A stretch of 9,069 bases of DNA from assembly GCA_031278935.1 (NCBI GenBank), contig JAITJK010000236.1, positions 1 to 9,069 on the forward strand, in the 5' to 3' direction. This DNA is from Spirochaetaceae bacterium. Lineage in GTDB: Bacteria; Spirochaetota; Spirochaetia; Treponematales; Breznakiellaceae. Below, piece by piece: positions 6,072 to 9,069 of the stretch (position 1 is its first letter; each line of letters begins with the position of its first letter). Under the pieces are notes generated by a model. That model saw only the letters and a program-made list of their open reading frames with translations, did not search any database and was not told the DNA's origin. The position numbers were made by a program, and so were the translations under genes.

Positions 6072-7028
6072 ATGAAACGAAACCAAGTCCTGCGGCTCAC
6101 TATTTTTATGATTTTCCTGTACGCACCGACTCGTATCCCGGCAGGGGTGGAGAGTATGGACCCCGGATTCCCCAAGATTTCCCGCTTGGACCCGAGTGAC
6201 CCAGGTTTCAAGCAGTATCTGACGGATGTGGAGACTGCAAGGCGGCGTATTTTTAACCGGGAACAAACCGGGGAGTCCTCCCTGTCTATTGCCAAAGCCT
6301 TGACGGTCTATGCTTATACCCCCAGTGGCGCGGATGATCTTTTGAGTCTTGCCGCCCGGTGTACGATTTCCTATGCCAGCTTGGTAACCCTCAACCGGAT
6401 CGCCCATTCGACTTCCCTGGAACACCACGGCCCCCTATTGCTCCCTTCCGCGCCGGGATTGTTTATTCCCGATGAGCCCCAATCGGACTTGGAACAGCTT
6501 TTGGCCTCTACCCGCATGAACGAGCCGGGGATTGCCATAACCTTGAATCGCAGGGGGCTTAAAGAGCGATTTCGTTTTATCCCGGGGGCGGACTTTAACC
6601 CCACGGAACGAACCTTTTTTCTCCATAGGGGTTTTCGCTATCCCTTGCGCCGCTACCGCCTGACCAGCGCCTTTGGTATGCGGGTGAATCCCGTCACCGG
6701 AGTGTTACGCAACCACAACGGTCTGGACCTGGCCGCGCCCATGGGCACCGAAGTCTATGCGGCCCAGGACGGGATGGTTACGGAAATTGGGGAAGACCGG
6801 ATTTATGGGAAATACATCATCATCCGACATGGGAATAACTGGGTCAGCTTGTATGGGCATCTATCCAAGATTGATACGGCCTTGCGAAAACAGGTGGGAT
6901 CCGGTACGCTTATAGGAAGAGTCGGGTCCACGGGGCAATCCACGGGGCCGCATCTGCATTTCGAGTTACGGCAAAACGGAAAAGCCCAGGACCCGGACAA
7001 ATACTTATTTCAAGAAGGAAGTCGATAA
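6072..7028 (+). CDS. Exported M23 (LytM/NlpD-type) metallopeptidase with degenerate LysM-like region
   Basis: 318-residue exported protein predicted to act in the periplasm on peptidoglycan cross-links or to activate amidases. A basic start and hydrophobic segment (about 7-24) form a signal peptide. Residues about 73-133 resemble a LysM module (DDLLSLAAR, SLVTLNRI, then LLLPSAPGLFIP), weakly conserved. The C-terminal M23 domain (about 197-312) has H215-x3-D219, YGH with H263, and H294-L-H296. In the family H, D and the second H of HLH bind zinc, while H263 and H294 are catalytic, so all residues needed for activity are present. The start at ATG 6072 keeps the signal peptide; CGGAG at 6065-6069 lies only 2 nt upstream, an unusually short spacing. 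It is probably co-transcribed with the next gene, 7 bp downstream. Confidence 0.92.
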   Translation: MKRNQVLRLTIFMIFLYAPTRIPAGVESMDPGFPKISRLDPSDPGFKQYLTDVETARRRIFNREQTGESSLSIAKALTVYAYTPSGADDLLSLAARCTISYASLVTLNRIAHSTSLEHHGPLLLPSAPGLFIPDEPQSDLEQLLASTRMNEPGIAITLNRRGLKERFRFIPGADFNPTERTFFLHRGFRYPLRRYRLTSAFGMRVNPVTGVLRNHNGLDLAAPMGTEVYAAQDGMVTEIGEDRIYGKYIIIRHGNNWVSLYGHLSKIDTALRKQVGSGTLIGRVGSTGQSTGPHLHFELRQNGKAQDPDKYLFQEGSR

Positions 7029-7035
7029 AGAAACC

Positions 7036-8016
7036 ATGAAATCCCGGCGCCATGTACTGGTCTGGTTATTGTTCCTTGCGTTTCAACTCGAAGCGGAATC
7101 CCTGCGAGTTATGATTACCGGGGATATACAGGTTTCCTTACATAATCCTGAGGGAGTATCCATACCCCTCTCCTATGTCAGCTCCGTGGTGATCGCCTTG
7201 GATCAGGAGGTTCGGTTTTTTCGTGGGGTCTCCCTGGAGTTGACCGCTCCCCAGACCTTTCTGCCCTATTACGGGAGCCTAGCCATGGTCCTCTACGCGA
7301 ACTTGGGTACCCGCCCGGGGCCGGGCATTGCCGATATAGAGGCCCGACAAATCAGCTTTGATCTGGTGCCGAATAAGATTCAGAGCGTCTATCATATCCC
7401 CTTACGGACCGCCCACGGGCTTCGAACCACGCCCTACACGTCCGTACCCACTGGCATCATCCCTTCCTCGGAATTCCCCATTCTCTTCAGGCTCATGCCG
7501 GTTATCAAGGGCCTAAGCGAAGAAGTCGAGTCCATGGAGTTTCAATTGCATGTAAAGCCCATTTTGGCCAATGAGGGGGCCGTGCGGATCGCCTTTCGGT
7601 ATCCTGAACAGCTTCCGGGGAAACCTTTTATCCTCCTTTTGGATGACGTCCTCATTGAGCGGCCTTTTGAAGAACAACTTTTACGGGAAGGGGAGCATCA
7701 TCTGGTGATTCTTTCTGAAGCGTATCGGAATGAAAATCGACGTTTTCTCGTAGAACGGGGTAAAATTTTGGATATTACCGTAGAACTCCAGGACCCCACC
7801 CCGCTTATTATCTTTGAAGCCCCGGAAAACGCCCGGATTTATTTTGACAATGAACCGGTGGAAGACACCCGGCGGTCTTATCCGGTGGAACCTGGGGGGC
7901 ATGAAGTCAAATTTCAGATGAGCGACTATTCAATTATCCGGCCTCTGACGGTACAGAAAGGTAAGACCTACAAGGTGGCCCTCATGGTGGACGTGATGGT
8001 TTCCGAAAGTGAATAG
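7036..8016 (+). CDS. Exported protein with C-terminal PEGA-like repeats, function unknown
   Basis: 326-residue protein with a signal peptide (hydrophobic 7-17, likely cleavage near LEA-ES at 20). The body is beta-rich with no cysteine, which argues against a lipoprotein. Residues 256-318 fit the PEGA surface-associated repeat: APENARIYFDNEPV, then PVEPGGHEVKF and a closing VQKGKTYKVAL. A second, weaker copy precedes it (about 198-254: PFILLLDDVLIERP, REGEHHLVILSEAYRN, ILDITVEL). The N-terminal 190 residues match nothing I recognise. It lies 7 bp after the M23 gene without a strong RBS (AGAAGGAA at 7013-7020 is 15 nt from ATG; AAAGAAA at 7027-7033 is 2 nt away), so translational coupling is likely. 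The context suggests an envelope or periplasmic role with the peptidase; that is inference. Confidence 0.85.
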   Translation: MKSRRHVLVWLLFLAFQLEAESLRVMITGDIQVSLHNPEGVSIPLSYVSSVVIALDQEVRFFRGVSLELTAPQTFLPYYGSLAMVLYANLGTRPGPGIADIEARQISFDLVPNKIQSVYHIPLRTAHGLRTTPYTSVPTGIIPSSEFPILFRLMPVIKGLSEEVESMEFQLHVKPILANEGAVRIAFRYPEQLPGKPFILLLDDVLIERPFEEQLLREGEHHLVILSEAYRNENRRFLVERGKILDITVELQDPTPLIIFEAPENARIYFDNEPVEDTRRSYPVEPGGHEVKFQMSDYSIIRPLTVQKGKTYKVALMVDVMVSESE

Positions 8017-8086
8017 ACTTGAGGAAAAAATGCAGGGGCACGATAAAAAGGCTCAAGAAGGGCCATGGGGTAGCCGATATATAAAC

Positions 8087-8130
8087 TATCAGACATATAG
8101 TTCCCCTCCCAAATCACTATATGTCTGGTA
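8087..8130. repeat. 15-bp stem-loop
   Basis: TATCAGACATATAGT (8087-8101) pairs with ACTATATGTCTGGTA (8116-8130) over 15 continuous pairs, one of them G-U, closing a 14-nt C-rich loop (8102-8115). It is the longest hairpin I found in the window. There is no T run directly after it on either strand, so it is not itself a classical terminator. GGGG at 8067-8070 could pair with CCCC in the loop (8103-8106), which would form a small pseudoknot. Confidence 0.7.
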
Positions 8131-8143
8131 AGCCTCAAGGGCA

Positions 8144-8167
8144 GGCCGGTGCAAACCGGCCCTTTTT
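8144..8167 (+). terminator. Intrinsic terminator downstream of the PEGA protein gene
   Basis: GGCCGGT (8144-8150), GCAA tetraloop (8151-8154), ACCGGCC (8155-8161), then C and TTTTT (8163-8167). The strong 7-bp stem with a GNRA loop sits 128 nt after the stop codon of the PEGA gene. That is a long 3' region, and it contains the 15-bp hairpin. Confidence 0.8.
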
Positions 8168-8298
8168 ATTTCCTCATGGGTAAATCATTCAACTGGCCGT
8201 GATGGTATTGAAAGCGATAGGAAAGTCGAAACACACGAACTCGTGATTCGCCGCTGTCTTCCCAAACACACTGACGTCCGCCACAGCGGGTTTACCCC

Positions 8299-8934
8299 TT
8301 AGTCCTCAATACACCGCCAGGGCAGGTGGCAACAGGCACGATCTATCACGAGGGGGGAAAAGCCTTGGTATTTTAAGGTTTGTCTGATGCTGAAGCCATC
8401 GGGCGGCGGAGGGGTTTTCGCCACGTACCGGGTCAGCAAGGCCCATTCCGTATCCGGTTCCAGCACCTCGGCCAGGGCTTCCTGGGCCGTATCCCGATCA
8501 ATGCTCCGGCTACATAGAGCCGCCATGAGCTGCCGAGGACTCTCCACCTTCCGGGACAGACGGGCGCGCAGCCACAACTGGGCATACCGATAATCGCTGA
8601 TAATGGCCTGCTCTGTTAAATAGGCAACCACCTGCGCTACACATGGGGCAGCATGGCCCCCCTGCCTCAGTTTACGGGATAGGCCCCGGCTGGTCTGTTC
8701 CGCCCGGGCGACTAAGCGTAGGGCCTGGCGTTCCGCCCGGAGACAGGAAGCGGCAAAGCGTAGCGCCTCTTCTTCCCGGTCCGATAAAATCTTGTCTACC
8801 ACGCAGAGTTCTCCAGGATCATACTCCGGGGCTAGGTAGACCCCTTTTAGGGAAAACAAGGAACCCTCTGAAAGTTCGATCCGGTACATCCCCGCCTGGG
8901 GAGCCCCTAGAGATATGACCGAAACCACCCGCAT
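8299..8934 (-). CDS. recX: RecX family regulatory protein
   Basis: 211-residue cytoplasmic protein of the RecX family, which binds RecA filaments and modulates (usually inhibits) recombination and SOS activity. Family pattern visible from about residue 70: SRGLSRKLRQGG, then VVAYLTEQAIISDYRYAQLWLRAR, SPRQLMAALCSR with TAQEAL, and a third repeat ending LKYQGFSPLVIDRA. These are three helical RecX repeats after a beta-rich N-terminal part (MYRIELSEGSLFSL). ATG 8934 keeps that part complete; an internal ATG at codon 16 is the alternative. The gene lies 32 bp after rpsI on the same strand and is probably co-transcribed with it, so expression may follow ribosomal protein synthesis. No recA is in the window. 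The length is in the normal range. Confidence 0.88.
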   Translation of the reverse strand: MRVVSVISLGAPQAGMYRIELSEGSLFSLKGVYLAPEYDPGELCVVDKILSDREEEALRFAASCLRAERQALRLVARAEQTSRGLSRKLRQGGHAAPCVAQVVAYLTEQAIISDYRYAQLWLRARLSRKVESPRQLMAALCSRSIDRDTAQEALAEVLEPDTEWALLTRYVAKTPPPPDGFSIRQTLKYQGFSPLVIDRACCHLPWRCIED

Positions 8935-8966
8935 GAATCCGTCCCAGAAGGGCGCTCTCGTGAAGC

Positions 8967-9069
8967 CTAGCGCTTGGAGAATTGGAAGCGCCGACGCGCC
9001 CCAGCTTGCCCGTATTTCTTCCGTTCCACCATCCGCGAGTCCCGAGTCAAATACCCCTTGGCCCGTAAA
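8967..9069 (-). CDS. rpsI: 30S ribosomal protein S9, C-terminal end (partial)
   Basis: The last 33 residues are visible, ending in the S9 hallmark: [20 protein letters not shown] followed by RFQFSKR. The extended basic C-terminal tail of S9 reaches the 30S P site near the tRNA anticodon, and the terminal Ser-Lys-Arg is almost invariant across bacteria. The stop is TAG at 8969-8967. The gene continues beyond the right edge; rplM is the usual upstream partner and would lie outside the window. recX follows 32 bp downstream on the same strand with no terminator in between. Confidence 0.95.
   Translation of the reverse strand, partial: LRAKGYLTRDSRMVERKKYGQAGARRRFQFSKR

Larger units (their letters stand above)
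8020..8176. other. Nested inverted-repeat element between convergent genes
   Basis: Outer arms TGAGGAAA (8020-8027) / TTTCCTCA (8169-8176), middle arms ATAAAAAGG (8043-8051) / CCTTTTTAT (8161-8169), a central hairpin (8087-8130), and the terminator 8144-8167. The rest holds alternative pairings: AGGCT (8049-8053) can pair with AGCCT (8131-8135) or, through GGCT, with AGCC (8072-8075), and AAGGGCC (8058-8064) can pair with GGCCCTT in the terminator. It could be a bidirectional terminator, a structured RNA or a MITE-like repeat. From 8177 to recX (8298) only a 7-bp inverted repeat CCGCTGT (8251-8257) / ACAGCGG (8283-8289) was seen. Confidence 0.45.

Noticed and set aside
8185..8298. About 38-codon minus-strand frame after recX, with peptide containing NHEFVCFDFPIAF
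   Set aside because: It opens directly after a TGA, has no ATG (only internal GTG) and no RBS; a run this short is expected by chance. It could be a gene remnant, but nothing supports it.
1..9069. CRISPR array, tRNA/rRNA genes, insertion sequence or prophage
   Set aside because: No spaced direct repeats of CRISPR size, no tRNA T-loop/cloverleaf pattern, and no transposase, integrase or phage structural gene was seen on either strand.

Overview
The window looks like chromosomal DNA of a treponeme-type spirochaete. Supporting points are a second-type elongation factor G (spirochaetal/mitochondrial EF-G2 class), a recX gene directly downstream of rpsI, and an exported M23 peptidase followed by an exported PEGA-domain protein. 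G+C is moderately high inside genes and lower between them. The genus call is inference from protein character; no 16S rRNA or other marker is present.

Layout. 1-129 (+) is the 3' end of an unrecognised gene, followed by 317 bp without a clear gene. 447-2231 (+) is a DEAD-box RNA helicase with a DbpA-type C-terminal RNA-binding domain; its promoter places the likely transcript start on the ATG itself. 2232-2441 is a repeat-rich intergenic stretch carrying one copy of a palindromic intergenic repeat found in many bacteria, then a promoter and ribosome binding site for the EF-G2-type GTPase (2442-4493, +). Convergent to it is a six-TM GGDEF diguanylate cyclase (4588-5667, -). Divergent from the cyclase is a small 2[4Fe-4S] ferredoxin (5789-5962, +) with its own promoter and strong terminator. 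The next promoter's -35 lies inside that terminator and drives an M23 metallopeptidase gene (6072-7028) and, 7 bp later, an exported PEGA-domain protein (7036-8016). After a nested palindromic intergenic element (about 8020-8176), the minus strand carries recX (8299-8934) downstream of the 3' end of rpsI (8967-9069).

How the genes relate. Most are core or housekeeping functions: RNA remodelling, translation factor, ribosomal protein S9, RecA modulation. The two-gene M23/PEGA unit points to the cell envelope, the GGDEF protein to c-di-GMP signalling, and the ferredoxin to low-potential electron transfer. I see no phage, CRISPR, toxin-antitoxin, defence or biosynthetic cluster. The most unusual material is non-coding: the nested inverted-repeat element at 8020-8176, the leaderless-type helicase promoter, the terminator/promoter overlap at 5987-6036, and an open frame continuing past the TAG of the first partial gene.
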